Part shown: one piece after another, positions 11,075 to 21,490 of the stretch
How positions within the stretch are numbered: position 1 is the first letter of the stretch
Layout of the letters: each line of letters starts with the position of its first letter
Source of the DNA: Gautieria morchelliformis
Taxonomy: Eukaryota; Basidiomycota; Agaricomycetes; Gomphales; Gomphaceae
Length of the DNA: 64,000 bases
Assembly: GCA_015179125.1 (NCBI GenBank)
Contig: WHVA01000469.1
Coordinates: forward strand, 25,758 to 89,757
Direction: 5' to 3'
Program-made: the position numbers and the translations under genes
The notes under the pieces: generated by a model
Told to the model about the DNA's origin: nothing
Seen by the model: the letters and a program-made list of their open reading frames with translations, nothing else
Databases searched by the model: none

Positions 11075-12251
11075 CTCATAACTACATGCGTAAAGACACC
11101 GACACATTAGACTCCTTTAATGGTAATATCAGGCAGGTATCGTACATGTACTCGGATCTTCAAATTTTCGAAAGATATTGTCGACCTTTAACTTACCTGA
11201 ATTTCCATCCCCCAGAATTATGTTCCTCCATACCCTTTCCTACTCCTAAAAGGAGGGCTCGCATGTCAACATGGCTTTATCAATATAGGAGACCACCGCA
11301 CACCCCTTCATGCCTCCAGCTATTCCGGCGGGCACAGAGAAGAGGGTCACGGGAGGCGCACATGACTTGTCCCTCAGGACCAGAGCAACATCTGAACCTA
11401 TGTGTCACATGCACATGAGTCTCATCAACAGATCAATGCAAGGTTGGGCTAGCGACGCACAGTGAGCATTGTGGGTGCCAGCCACAACCTCGGGCAGTGC
11501 CCTGACCCACTCCACGTGGAAGCACCCTGAAGGTCCTTGAGGACATTGGCACGCAATTACCATATCGGCTCCAACAGGACTACGTTGGAGATGATACCCA
11601 ACGGAATTGTCCCACGAAAACTGTGCACGTAAGGTCTTCATCCAAAATTCCATAGAGTCCTACCTTCCAACTCCCCGCCATCACTATAAATATCATGACC
11701 ATGACCGTCAACCTGTGGCTAACAAGGCTGGTGCTGCTTTTACAGTAAGGTGCATGCTCGCAGTCTGCCCAGATGATCGACGCTAATTCCTCAGCTTTCG
11801 CAGCCTGCCAAGCAGAAGTGTGCGATGGACCAGGCCAAGGATAAAGTGAAGGTCATGGTGTCTACTGCGAAGCTGGGCGACCCGTTCACCCGCAACCCCA
11901 ATGAGACCAGCCAGTTGTTGCTGGACTCTGCTAGGAATGGGGAGCCGCCGCCTTCCCACACGAGCCATAGCTGTGCCGGTGGTCATCTGATCGGGTAACA
12001 AGAAGCGACTTAATCACTATCAAGACATATTTGTGCCTCTAGGAGATGAGACAAATGCATTGTATCATGTTCTGAACTGTGGTTTTATACTAGGAATATG
12101 ATCTTAAGATGATGTGATTTAATCTCTTAATTATGAGATAAATCAAGTAAGTTTTGAAGTAGACAGGAATATCTGCGCGCACAGTGGGTATGCGTGTCTT
12201 GTGAATAGTGTCGACTAGAAAATCTACTACAGAGTGAGAGGTGAAACGATG
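11075..12251. other. Unassigned sequence
   Basis: No gene is supported. Open frames here are short and lack motifs. A frame at about 11,800-11,996 (+) has codon-like composition and could be a 3' exon of the gene at 10,500, which I cannot confirm. Confidence 0.35.
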
Positions 12252-12817
12252 TGTTATTTCACTACTGTTTTATTGTACATGGGGCTACGTATTTATTAGT
12301 TACTGGTGGCACTTGGCAGTCAAGGGATTGGTGGTGTGATACTGAAGGGATGATGGAATGGGGCGAGCGGCGCACATGTAACGATAGGAGTGGTGACGTT
12401 TGTTGTATAGGTTGGGCTTGGAGATGGAGTGTAAAGTAGGATGCGGGAACGGAAGTTTAGTGAAGGATAGGGGGCATAGTCTTGGTATAGGCAGGGTCGG
12501 CTCGACGCGTCGCGTCCCTTGATTGGGTCACGTGACTGATGGAAGGCACGTGATTCGGAATGGGCTCGGTGTTCTTGGATAGCGTTTTGGGTGTTATAAG
12601 TCGTGGTAACACGTGTTACGTGTTCCTGTGAGATCGGGGGAGTCGGGGGATGTGATCAGGTCAAATTGAGTGGGCATATGATGATCCGGCGGTCTCGGGT
12701 ACTAGTGCCGTGATGTATATATCCCGAGAGAGGGGGTATCGATGTATTGGTCGTGATATGGGGTTGTGTTTGTTGTAGTTAATATGTTAATATTGTATTC
12801 TTTAATACTTTCAACAC
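12252..12817 (-). mobile_element. Probable 3' LTR of the copia element
   Basis: On the minus strand the purine tract GAGGGGGAG is followed directly by TGTTGAAAGTATT, the expected order of polypurine tract and LTR start, 7 bp after the pol stop. The far end is placed at TGTTATTTC (12,252), which reads AAATAACA in sense, but no second LTR is present to confirm it. Confidence 0.6.
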
Positions 12818-12823
12818 TCCCCC

Positions 12824-15800
12824 TCAAGCTCGACGCATTCCGAGGATCCCGAGGATGTGGAGATGCTTGGGAGCTGGTAGTGGCTTGGTGAGGACGTCAG
12901 CTGGATTCCCAAGCGATTTGATATATCGAAGATTGATATTTCCAGCCGTGATTTGTTCTTTAGTGTAATGGTAATGGATATCGATGTGTTTCGTCCTGCT
13001 GTTGTTGACACTGTCGTTCGAGAACGCGATGGTGGATTGGTTGTCGGTGAAGATAGGGATGGGGGTAAATTCGTGTCTGAAGTCCCTCCCTATCCTGATG
13101 AGCCATATCCCTTCTGCTGAGGCGAACGATCCTGCCACTGCCTCCGATTCCATCGTCGATCAGCTGACACTGATTTGTTTCTTTGATGCCCAGCATATAG
13201 GTGCCCCGTTGTATGTGAATACCCATCTGGTAGTCGATCTCCTGTCATCTTTATTGTAGTAGACAGGAATTATAGGCAGTAGGTATGGACTTGTTGTTCA
13301 AAAGAATAGACTAGAAATCAATTCACTCTCTCAGTGAATTTAGTTGTCACTGTAAATATATTATACACTACCTAGAAATCAATTCACTACAGAGGATTTC
13401 TAGGTCAATAAATCGAAAGAACACTAGACTAATTTACTTGCCTCTCTCAGTGAATTTAGTTGTCACTGAGAGAGGGGGAAATATGTTTCACTGCGCATGT
13501 ACTACTACCCGGCCCTTTAGCGCCCAAGAGCTCGCGCATCGAAGTCGTTTCAGACTCCACTGGGTGCAGCCGTTTGTGAAAGTAGGAATAACAAGATGAA
13601 ATGGAGAAATAGTGAGTGAGTGGAAAATTTCGAAAATAACCAGAGAAATGGATGCATGATACAAGAACAATATGAGAAGAAATTGAGAAACCACACAACA
13701 AATTGGATATATTATGCTTGATTTTGGTGCAGGAGCATAAATGCACCCAACATTTATCCCCTGCGAAATCTGCGTCCGTGTATCCTGCCAAGTTATGTGC
13801 GAATCCCATGGCCCCGTCCCCTTCTCTGAGGTATGTTATACCGTACTCTTTGGTGTTCAATAGGTATCGTAGGATTCTCTTGGCTGCTTCCCAGTGAGTG
13901 ATGTTAGGCTTGGATGAGAACTGTGCGCATCTTTTGACTGCGTAGGCTATGTCTGGTCGAGTTGCCACTGCACAGTAGTTCAAGCTTCCGATTATCGATG
14001 CGTAAGCGTAGTCGATGATTTCTGATGTGGAGGTGGAGACTCATAGTTCGGTGTTTGGGTCCATTGGGGAATTTACCGTACGTCTGGATGTTATTTCGAA
14101 TCATTTGGCGATGGTGTTAATGAATGCTGGTTGGGAGATGTGTATGGTGCCGTGTTCTCGATTCCTAACGATCTGGATACCGAGTAATCGTGTCGGGTCT
14201 CCCAAATCCTGTATGTCAAAGCTCCCCCTGATGCCTGTGATCATCCTCTCCATTGCAGTCAACGAATTCGATGCAAGGAGTCCATCGTCCACATACCATC
14301 CTGCAATCTCGATGTTGTCTCCTTCCCCAAATCTGAGGAATATCGTCCTATCCGCCTCTCCTGCTTTGAATCCCATTTTCTCCATCTGTTCTTTCAGTGT
14401 CCCATGCCATACTCTCCCCAATTGTTTGAGTCCATATATTCCTTTATTCAGTTTGCAGACCAAATTCTCTTCTCCCTGCTTGATAAATCCCTCCGGTTGT
14501 CGCATGTATACGGTGTCGTCGAGCTTTCCATTCAGGTAAGCTCCCTTCACGTCGATGTGTCGTAATTCTAGGTTGTATTTGGTTGCGAGAGCGAGGATAA
14601 GTCGAATTGAGGTGAGTCGAATGGTGGGGGAATATGTTTCTTGGAAGTCGACTCCTGGGACTTGTGAGTATCCCTGTGCAACAAATCTCGCCTTGAACTT
14701 ATCCACTTCTCCTAGATTATCCCTCTTCACTCTGAATGTCCATCTGCTCCCTACAACGTTTGTTTCCTCTGGTCTCTCGGTTAGTTCCCATGTTTTGTAT
14801 CCTGTTAGCAGATCGTATTCGTCCTGACATGCCTTCCTCCATTTCTCTGCGTCCCTCGATTTCATCGCCTCTCTGTAACTCGCCGGTTCATCCTCTGCTA
14901 ATACTACGAATGCTGTCTCTGTTTCTTCAAGTGTCGTTCTTCCTCGTGCCATCGCTGCTACCTCTGTGAGTAATGCTGTGTGTCGTTTTCCCTTCCCGTA
15001 ATCAGTGTTTGTTGGATTCATCCATGGTCCCTTCAAGAAGTCCTTTGGTGCTGTTTCCTCGCTTCCTTCTCTTCCTGTATCCCCTTCTGACTGTTCTGTT
15101 AATTCTTCCCTTTCGTTGTTTTCTGTTTCTGTTCTTTCCTCCTCCTCTCGTTGTTTCGTCACAATTCCCTCGACCTCTTCCGCTTCAATCTCCTCTTCTT
15201 CTTCCAGACTTAGATCGATGAGTGGTGGGATGTTGTTGTTGTTGTCGTCTCCAGCTGGATCATTTCTGGATTGCGACGGTGGGGAAAATGATGGTAGCTT
15301 TCCGTCGAGTACCCATAGATAGGGGTCGTCCTCCTCCTCTTCCACGTGTAGAGTTGTATGTTCGACATGTTTTAGTTCGTCGAATACTACATCTCTAGAC
15401 TTCATCAGTGTCTGAGTTCATGGTATCCACACCTTGTAAGATTTTGAGTTGTCAAAGTATCCCACAAAAATTCCTTCAATCGCTATGTAGTCTCCCTTCT
15501 TCCTTGTGGATTTTGGGACTAGTGCCCAACACCTGGATCCGTATGTTCGCAGCCAGTCGAGTCTGGGCCTGGTTTTCCAAAAGGCCTCGTAAGGTGACTT
15601 GTTGATTTTCGTGTGTAGTATGCGGTTCTTGACGAAGTTGGCGGTGTGTATGCCGGATACCCAGAATCGTTTGCTGAGTTCTGCGTCGTTCTGTAGGGTG
15701 AGGGCTCCTTCTTGTAGAGTCCTGTTGTATCTCTCGGCGATACCGTTGTGTTCTGGTGTGTGAGGGGCTGTATTTTCATGAACAATTCCAAGCTCACTGC

Positions 15801-15855
15801 ATGTACTTTCGAATTCCTTCCCGGTGTATTCTCCCCCGTTGTCCGTCCTTACCCT
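12824..15855 (-). pseudogene. Ty1/copia pol remnant: integrase tail, reverse transcriptase, RNase H
   Basis: From right to left on the minus strand: the end of the integrase core (RVRTDNGGEYTG, then ENTAPHTPEHNGIAER with the catalytic Glu), a linker, reverse transcriptase in an open frame at 14,101-15,405 (RHIDVKGAYLNGKL and catalytic YVDD in AGWYVDDGLLAS), and copia-type RNase H (YTDADFAGD, then TDNQSTIAFSND and HIDIHYHYTKEQ, ending at 12,824). A solo LTR-C splits RNase H at 13,255-13,752. Stops occur near 15,416, 14,100 and 14,045. Gag, protease and the integrase N-terminus are missing: the element ends abruptly at about 15,855 against another gene. A working copy would encode one polyprotein; this one is dead. 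Confidence 0.88.
13255..13752 (-). mobile_element. Solo LTR, family LTR-C, in copia RNase H
   Basis: The insert runs from TGTAGTAGACAGG to GCACCCAACA and is flanked by a perfect 5-bp duplication TTTAT (13,250-13,254 and 13,753-13,757). Removing the insert and one duplicate rejoins the RNase H frame at the Asp of ADFAGD. It matches the copies at 40,474-40,961 and 62,614-63,091. A 13-bp stem (CCTCTCTCAGTGA and complement) lies at about 13,440-13,474. Confidence 0.9.
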
Positions 15856-16830
15856 CTTTCTATCGTTGTATTGTGGATACTCTTGAGGAATTGATGAGCC
15901 GAGAGCTCTGCCACCAGCAGGTCGGGCGAGAATGCCTCACCGGTAAATGTATTGATTAAGACAGATAAATATAATCTGTTTAGTGACATACCAAAGTGCA
16001 TTGGCAAAGCCATACATCTTTGTAGTCTCCGAACCACAATCAGTGGTTGACTGAATCGGCATCCCTGTATATAGATGATTCTTGTCATTTATTCAACGAA
16101 TAACAAACATATCTCCGAGTTCCTCAACGAGACTAAGATAGAGGTACGCAATAGTCTCCCCAAGGCTATTATTTGGTACGACCCACAGCCCTAGCCACTT
16201 ACCTGACCATACGTCACGTAACGCCCAGATGGGAAAGCCAATTGCAGTTAGCTTGTCATGACCATCACCGCTCCATTAATAGTGAGGACCTAGGACAACG
16301 AGTGGGACCGGATGCACCTTCTTTGCTGTAGGATCTCGGTCTGAGAACCCTTCAGGATCTTGCAGGCGCATCTCCATTTCTACATAGTCTCTGGTCAAAG
16401 ATTGAGATGGTCATCTAATATAAAGCATAAACAGAACTGACCCTGTTAAGTGAATGCCAGTTTGCCTGGAAATGTCCTCTTTGATGAGGTGTGGGCCGTG
16501 CCGCCTCGTCGAATCCTTCGCCATTTGGTCCATAACAAGCTGTCGCTTGACAACCTCTGGTATCTCATGGGTAGTAAGTTTACTTCCTTTGAGTCCCATC
16601 TTGGAACGACATCTCGCCACCGAGGTTGGACTAAAGCACGTGCATGGGCGCAGAGTCACTTCTAAAGTAAAGTACAAGTGAATAGCGGACAAACGAACCT
16701 GATGGTAATGTCATGTTCCACCTTGAGCAATTTGCTCAGAGTTATGGGGTTAGTTATACCACGCTGATGGTATTCTGTGAGGAAGCCTTGAAGGTGAGGG
16801 TCATTGGCCGACGCTAGGCTTGTAACACAT
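15856..16830 (-). pseudogene. Integrase-core-domain (DDE) gene remnant, fused to copia
   Basis: Minus-strand exons read through at least two clean introns (about 16,630-16,697 and 16,397-16,444). The N-terminal part is helix-turn-helix-like (ITNPITLSKLLKVEHDITIS, then HEIPEVVKRQLVMDQMAKD). The middle holds SGDGHDKLTAIGFPIWALRD and GLWVVPNN. The end holds GMPIQSTTDCGSETTKMYG and AHQFLKSIHNTTIERG. I recognise these as the integrase core domain proteins found in many copies in Agaricomycetes, which are RNase H-fold, transposase-like and of unknown cellular role. A TAA replaces the codon before WSGDG near 16,275, one donor looks mutated near 16,105, and the C-terminus is replaced by copia integrase sequence at about 15,856. 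The copy is therefore dead. Confidence 0.7.
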
Positions 16831-17109
16831 GTTATCGTGACCTACAGTTCTAAGTGGAGAAACTTACGGCAGCTTTTGTGCTGGTTTTTACCAGTGGGGT
16901 TGCGATTGTGCAAGCCTGAACTACTGTCGAGGATAGGCTCGTGGCAGTCATCCTCATCGTACATCGTGTCAACAAGCACGTGATAAGGAGTACGTACAGA
17001 TATACAGATCGAAGCCTGCCAATTGCATCCATATTGTATGACTAAAGTTACTAGTTTGCTTCTGGCGTTTACGTTTTGCCATTTGAAACAGACCTGGTAC
17101 TGCTCGGGC

Positions 17110-17385
17110 ACTGTACACGGACATTGATAGTGGTATAGAGAGCCTGGTCGGATTGTCCCATTTGTAAGTGCATACCCTGCCAGTGAGCCGAAGATTCTGG
17201 GTTGCCGCGTCAGACCCCACGTTCTTAGTCACCTGATTGTACATCATGCTATAAATGGCGATTTTCGTCTTTCACGATCGACATGATCGACATGTTCGAT
17301 CTCACTCTGGCAGAAAGCTGTCATCCTGACACAGCCACGTGGGTCTAAATAGAGTAGCGAAGAAGATCGTTGCGGGCGCTAAGCA
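17110..17385. repeat. Dispersed repeat D, uninterrupted copy
   Basis: The left half (GTGGTATAGAGAGCCTGG... to the run CGTCAGACCCC) recurs at 30,508-30,600. The right half (GATTGTACATCATGCTATAA... to GGGCGCTAAGCA) recurs at 36,765-36,885. Here the two halves are joined with only a small spacer, so this copy resembles the pre-insertion site of the KDZ transposon. The ATAAATGG string could be a promoter relic; no gene is assigned. Confidence 0.7.
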
Positions 17386-18248
17386 CCTGTAAGAGGGATT
17401 AGAGGGGTCTTCGAAATAACTTAGCAGACGGGATGACCAGTCGTAACCAAGTATATGTTCGGGGTCAGTTCTCTCTCTACTGTACATGTATTGTTTCGGT
17501 AGGCTACTTATATGAGAAGACACGGGCCTAGGTGCCCGTGTCTTACCTTTTGGTATGCGTAAGTGGTCGGCCGTATTGGGTCTCCGCTGGTAATTATGCG
17601 GTTCCTTACACTCGCCCTCCCTGTTCGACGCAGTCAGACAAAACACACTGAAGGCCAAAAGGTACTTTTGAAGCCCAGTAGCTTCGAAAAAAGCTGGTAA
17701 AGTACATTCATGTGTCAGACATATTTATGTCGGTTGATGAAAAAACTTTGGAAGAAGAAAAGGGTACGTGGCACGTTGGTGCCGTTACGTCTAGTAATTC
17801 TCGATCTCGAACGGCAGCTCAGTCAGGTCATTCCTCAAGCTGTCTGGGAACGTCTCAGACACGTCCGCTGTTACGTCCATATTGGAGTCTGTTTCGATCC
17901 CGGGTGCCATTTGCAACACGGCTGCAAATTTTAGATATGATGTTGGTAAGTGCTGAACAGGGACTGGTGTGAGGCTGATGAGGCATACCTGTAAGGGAAA
18001 CCCTGGCTAGTCGTGGAGATCACACTACAACACAACTGACAAGGGGAAATCCAAAGTATGTATAAATGAACAGAGCATACAAGAGAGGGGGTTCTCACCT
18101 GACAAGGGGAAATCCAAAGAGAAAAGTCTAAGGACCCCCAATGTCAGCGAGCCCGTATTATACTACGCTGCGCAGCCAGGGACAACGCTTGGCACCCGCC
18201 ATCAACCCTGCATCCCCCTGACCCTTGATCGACCCTTGATGCCACCTA
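17386..18248. other. Unassigned sequence, possibly the 3' flank or LTR of gypsy-B
   Basis: No gene is supported. A perfect 10-bp-arm inverted repeat lies at 17,518-17,543. The string CTGACAAGGGGAAATCCAAA occurs twice, near 18,038 and 18,100. The purine-rich run at 18,195-18,235 followed by non-coding sequence could mark the polypurine tract and LTR of gypsy-B, but no partner LTR is in the window. Confidence 0.3.
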
Positions 18249-19870
18249 TTATGCGAGTCGCTTGATTTCCGACACTGTTCCGGGGCGGAAGTCGGAAATT
18301 GGAGTGGAACTGGCAAGGCGAACGGAACTGGTGGAAGTTCTCCCAGAAGCGGAATCGTTCCCGAAAGCGGATGCGGAGATGGAATCGGAACTGGAAGCGG
18401 AGTCGGAAATGGAGTCGGAACTGGGTGTGGTGTCGGAACTGGAAATGGAAAACAGGGTGTCCCTGACAATACCCTTGCCTTTGCCTTTCCCAGGTTCGCT
18501 AGCGGTGTCCTTGAGGCGCTCCGTCATTTCGTTCTGCAGGGCTACCAAGGCCACGTGCTGTGATTCGATGACTCTCGCTAGGTCGGAAAGGCGAGTTGAG
18601 ATGCGGGACGATGAACTGCTTTCGTCGTAGTCACGGGGGGATTTGCGGTGGGAAGGGGGCGCGTGGTTTTTATAAACGTGCGGTTTGTACCACCCCTTGT
18701 TCCTGCCGCGTGTCAAGATTGGTTTTTAGGCGTTAATATTGTGTATTAGTGAACACAGCGAATGCCCGAATAACTTGTGCGAATATGCCGTTCGGCGAAT
18801 AAGTGAACCGATGAATGTTCACGAAACAAGAGGGCTGCCCGAACGGGGCTCGCCCAATCTACAGTCGTAGCGAAATAGCTCGCGACACTTGACAACGTAA
18901 CGTGCAAGGTGTCACGGAAGGGCTGTCTAAGTTTCGACGGTCCCTTCGCTGGCGAAGGTGCTCCTTTGGAGCCCTCCGCCAACAGCACAGAAAGTAGTTC
19001 GAAGACTAAGGTAACAAAGATGAAGTATGAGAACTCACCAGTGATGCCGAAGTCCTTTTCTGGTCGAAGATAGGAATCTTCAAAGGGAGGCTCAAGACGA
19101 TGATCACAGCGAGGTCAAGTTTGCACAAGATGGACGACGTATGATAATTGAACTGGGGAATGTACATGCGAATGTAAACTACTTATACCGAATGCTCGTA
19201 AGGTATCAGCAAATAGGAAAGAGGCCGTCACGAATCAGGGTTGGATAGGGGTGTGCAGTCATGATACTAAGCAGATGGAATAAACATACAATAGAGTGAG
19301 GGAGGAGTGCGAACATGAAACAACGGAGAGTAAAGGTGGCGAAGGTACTTATGTATGAAACCATGTCTTGGGACCCGCATACATGTCACCCTGCACGGAC
19401 TCTTCGTCCACTGGGTTGATCCCATGCAGTCGGTGGAAGGAATGCCCCACGAACATGCTTTTGGCCATACGAAAACCCAAAGGGGTTGGATTAAGAAGAT
19501 GATGGGGTTAGTGATGAATCATCATGCCGGGTAAATGGTATCGATCATATTTGATGGCGTGCCTGTTGGCGAAATGTGCGAGCAGCGAATGGCGGTTTCA
19601 GAGAATGGGGCGAACAGCGAACAGGGCCGATGTAGAGGGTGAGTGGTCGAAGGGTGCGGCGAACTCTGGCGAAGGTGCTAGGGAGTGACGAGGGGGAACA
19701 CAGCGGCAGTAGGGTAAGGAAAATAGTCAGGTCATGACACCACGCCAACCTCCTTGCCCTCCTCGGCCACCTCTGTAGGTCTTTGCGCTGCCATGGCTAT
19801 TTCCACGATCGAAGTCACCTATTTTCTGCATCAGCACCATGTTATCGTCCATTGACATCAAGCCGGTGGC
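18249..19870 (-). pseudogene. Gypsy-B ORF3: RGG-rich, coiled-coil protein after pol (split by LTR-A)
   Basis: The frame opens at an ATG whose A is the last base of the pol stop (TGATG, about 19,858). It encodes GDFDRGNSHGSAKTYRGG and GGQGGWRG, is interrupted by LTR-A, and continues at 18,710 with TRGRNKGWYKPHVYKNH, a helical segment (STRLSDLARVIESQHVALVA), and a long Ser/Asp tail made by TTCCGAC-type microrepeats, ending at 18,249. RGG boxes generally bind RNA, so a nucleocapsid-like or post-transcriptional role is an inference. Canonical gypsy elements end with integrase, so the extra ORF is unusual. The overlapping stop-start could allow termination-reinitiation. I know no named family for it. 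Confidence 0.5.
18711..19739 (-). mobile_element. LTR-A copy 2 (solo LTR) in gypsy-B ORF3
   Basis: Full-length 1029 bp, TGTCAAGATTGG to GTCATGACA. The flanks CCGCG and CCACG differ by one base and fit a 5-bp target duplication. Coding sense of ORF3 continues from one side to the other, so this is an insertion and not the terminal LTR of gypsy-B. Confidence 0.85.
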
Positions 19871-21490
19871 AGGCGTGGGAATCGGCGTGTACGCTGGATA
19901 CCAGGGTAAGGATTCCCAGCTGGGTAGGGCCCGTACGCGCCGGCGTAAGGATGGGATAAGTGAGCAGTTGGGAGCTGCACGTTGTGGTGAGCATCCAAGA
20001 TCTCGGCAGGAGGACGCTGAACACGAACTCTAGCTTCCTCAAGATTCCGGGGTTTTTTATGATTCGTTGCCCATTCCTCAAACCCATCGGGAGCGTCGCC
20101 AGGGTGTGGGGCACCGTAGTTTGCGTTCTCGGTAAGTTTATAGAGGTATTGATAATAGACTCCCAACGTGAAGGCCTCTTCGGCAGAATGCATCTGTCTG
20201 GAGGGGGTGTGCGTTGGGGGGGTTGGGCTTGTCCCAGGTGAGTTTATATGCAATCCCCCATGCGTATCTATTGTGTTTGCTTGTAGGTCCACTGAATCGG
20301 TCGGAGAGGCAACGAATGTTTCAGGGACATCGGCCTGTATTCGCATGTCTGAGGGTGGGTTTCCTGAACCATTTATCATGTGATCTATCTGCTCAATACC
20401 GTTGTTTTCCAGGTATGCGTCTAGTGCCGACAGATGTTTCACGGCGCCATAGTGTAACCAGGTCCGATCCCCCGACTGCCATTCGATCTCGAACCAAGCT
20501 GCTCGGCCCCGTCTGAAGTGAGACAGGATTGCCTTTACAAGAAATTCTGCTGGTGCATTGTCTAAGCTAGTTATCTGATCGATCGATCGGCCGGGAAAAC
20601 AAAGGTTGTCATTTGCCAAGTGAACGCGCAGTAGACTCGCGTGGAATACAGGGTGTATTCCGTGACTGAGTAAGTCCGATGGTAGAGCTAGCTGATATGT
20701 TGTTTTAAACGTTATTTCCTTCGTAATGCGGTATGGTCCGACATACTTCGGGACGAGTTTGCGTGCGCGCCCCTTAGGTAGTGATAGGTTTTCCGTTGAT
20801 AAGTACACCAGGTCGCCGACAGCGAATGGGGCCTTGCTGCGGCGATTGTTTGCATAGTAAGTCTGTTTTACTCGCTGTACTAGTATTGCGTCATGCGCTG
20901 ATATCAGAGCATCCCGGAGGCACGTAATGAAGGTGCGTATGCCAGGCATTGTATCTTGTGCCGTGTTCCACAGCATGGGTGCAGGGGTACCTCCGTAGTT
21001 CAGGAAGAAAGGTGAGTACCCAGTGATGTTGGAACGTGCACTGTTAAACGCGTACTCTATCATAGGCAACTTTTGCACTCAGTCTTTTTGATCGGGTGAC
21101 ACGGCGAGGCAGAGCATTTGTGTCACCGTGCGATTCGCTCGCTCGGTGGCACTGTCAGTCTGTGGATGATACGCAGTAGACATGCAGAGCTCGCGGTTAG
21201 TGAGACGGTGTAGGTGTTCCCAAAAGCTGCTCGTGAACAGCGAGTCTCTGTCACTGACAATGATTTCAGGTATTCCATGCAGCTTGTAAATGCTGTCAAA
21301 GATCATCTCGGCGATATCTCGTGCTCGGTAAGTGCTTTTCGAGGGTAATAGGTGTACCATTGATGAAAGATGGTCTATTACAACGCAGATCATGTTGAAC
21401 TTGCCTAGTCGGTTGTGTGATCCAGGCAAAGGACCGACAAAATCGACGCCGACCTGCTGCCATCTGCGGAATGGGACAGGGAGCGATTAA
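19858..21490 (-). pseudogene. Gypsy-B integrase (catalytic core and C-terminal region)
   Basis: The core occupies 21,079-21,470, with the D,D-35-E triad visible as Asp in VVIDHLSSM, Asp in VSDRDSLF and Glu in TDSATERANRT. The ORF at 19,858-21,078 continues with a GPY-like region (LVPKYVGPYRITKE, HPVFHASLLR) and a weak chromodomain-like stretch (FLVKAILSHF... IEWQSGDRTWLHY). A Pro- and Asn-rich tail follows that is longer than the usual integrase end. Integrase would insert the cDNA, and a chromodomain would bias target choice. One stop near 21,079 and a frameshift near 21,480 break the polyprotein. Confidence 0.85.

Noticed and set aside
14015-15322. Plus-strand ORFs of up to 174 aa
   Set aside because: They lie opposite the copia reverse transcriptase frame and have no motifs.
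15856-16088. Extension of the copia integrase to about 15,975
   Set aside because: AHQFLKSIHNTTIERG and the upstream exons fit the separate integrase-core-domain family, not copia.
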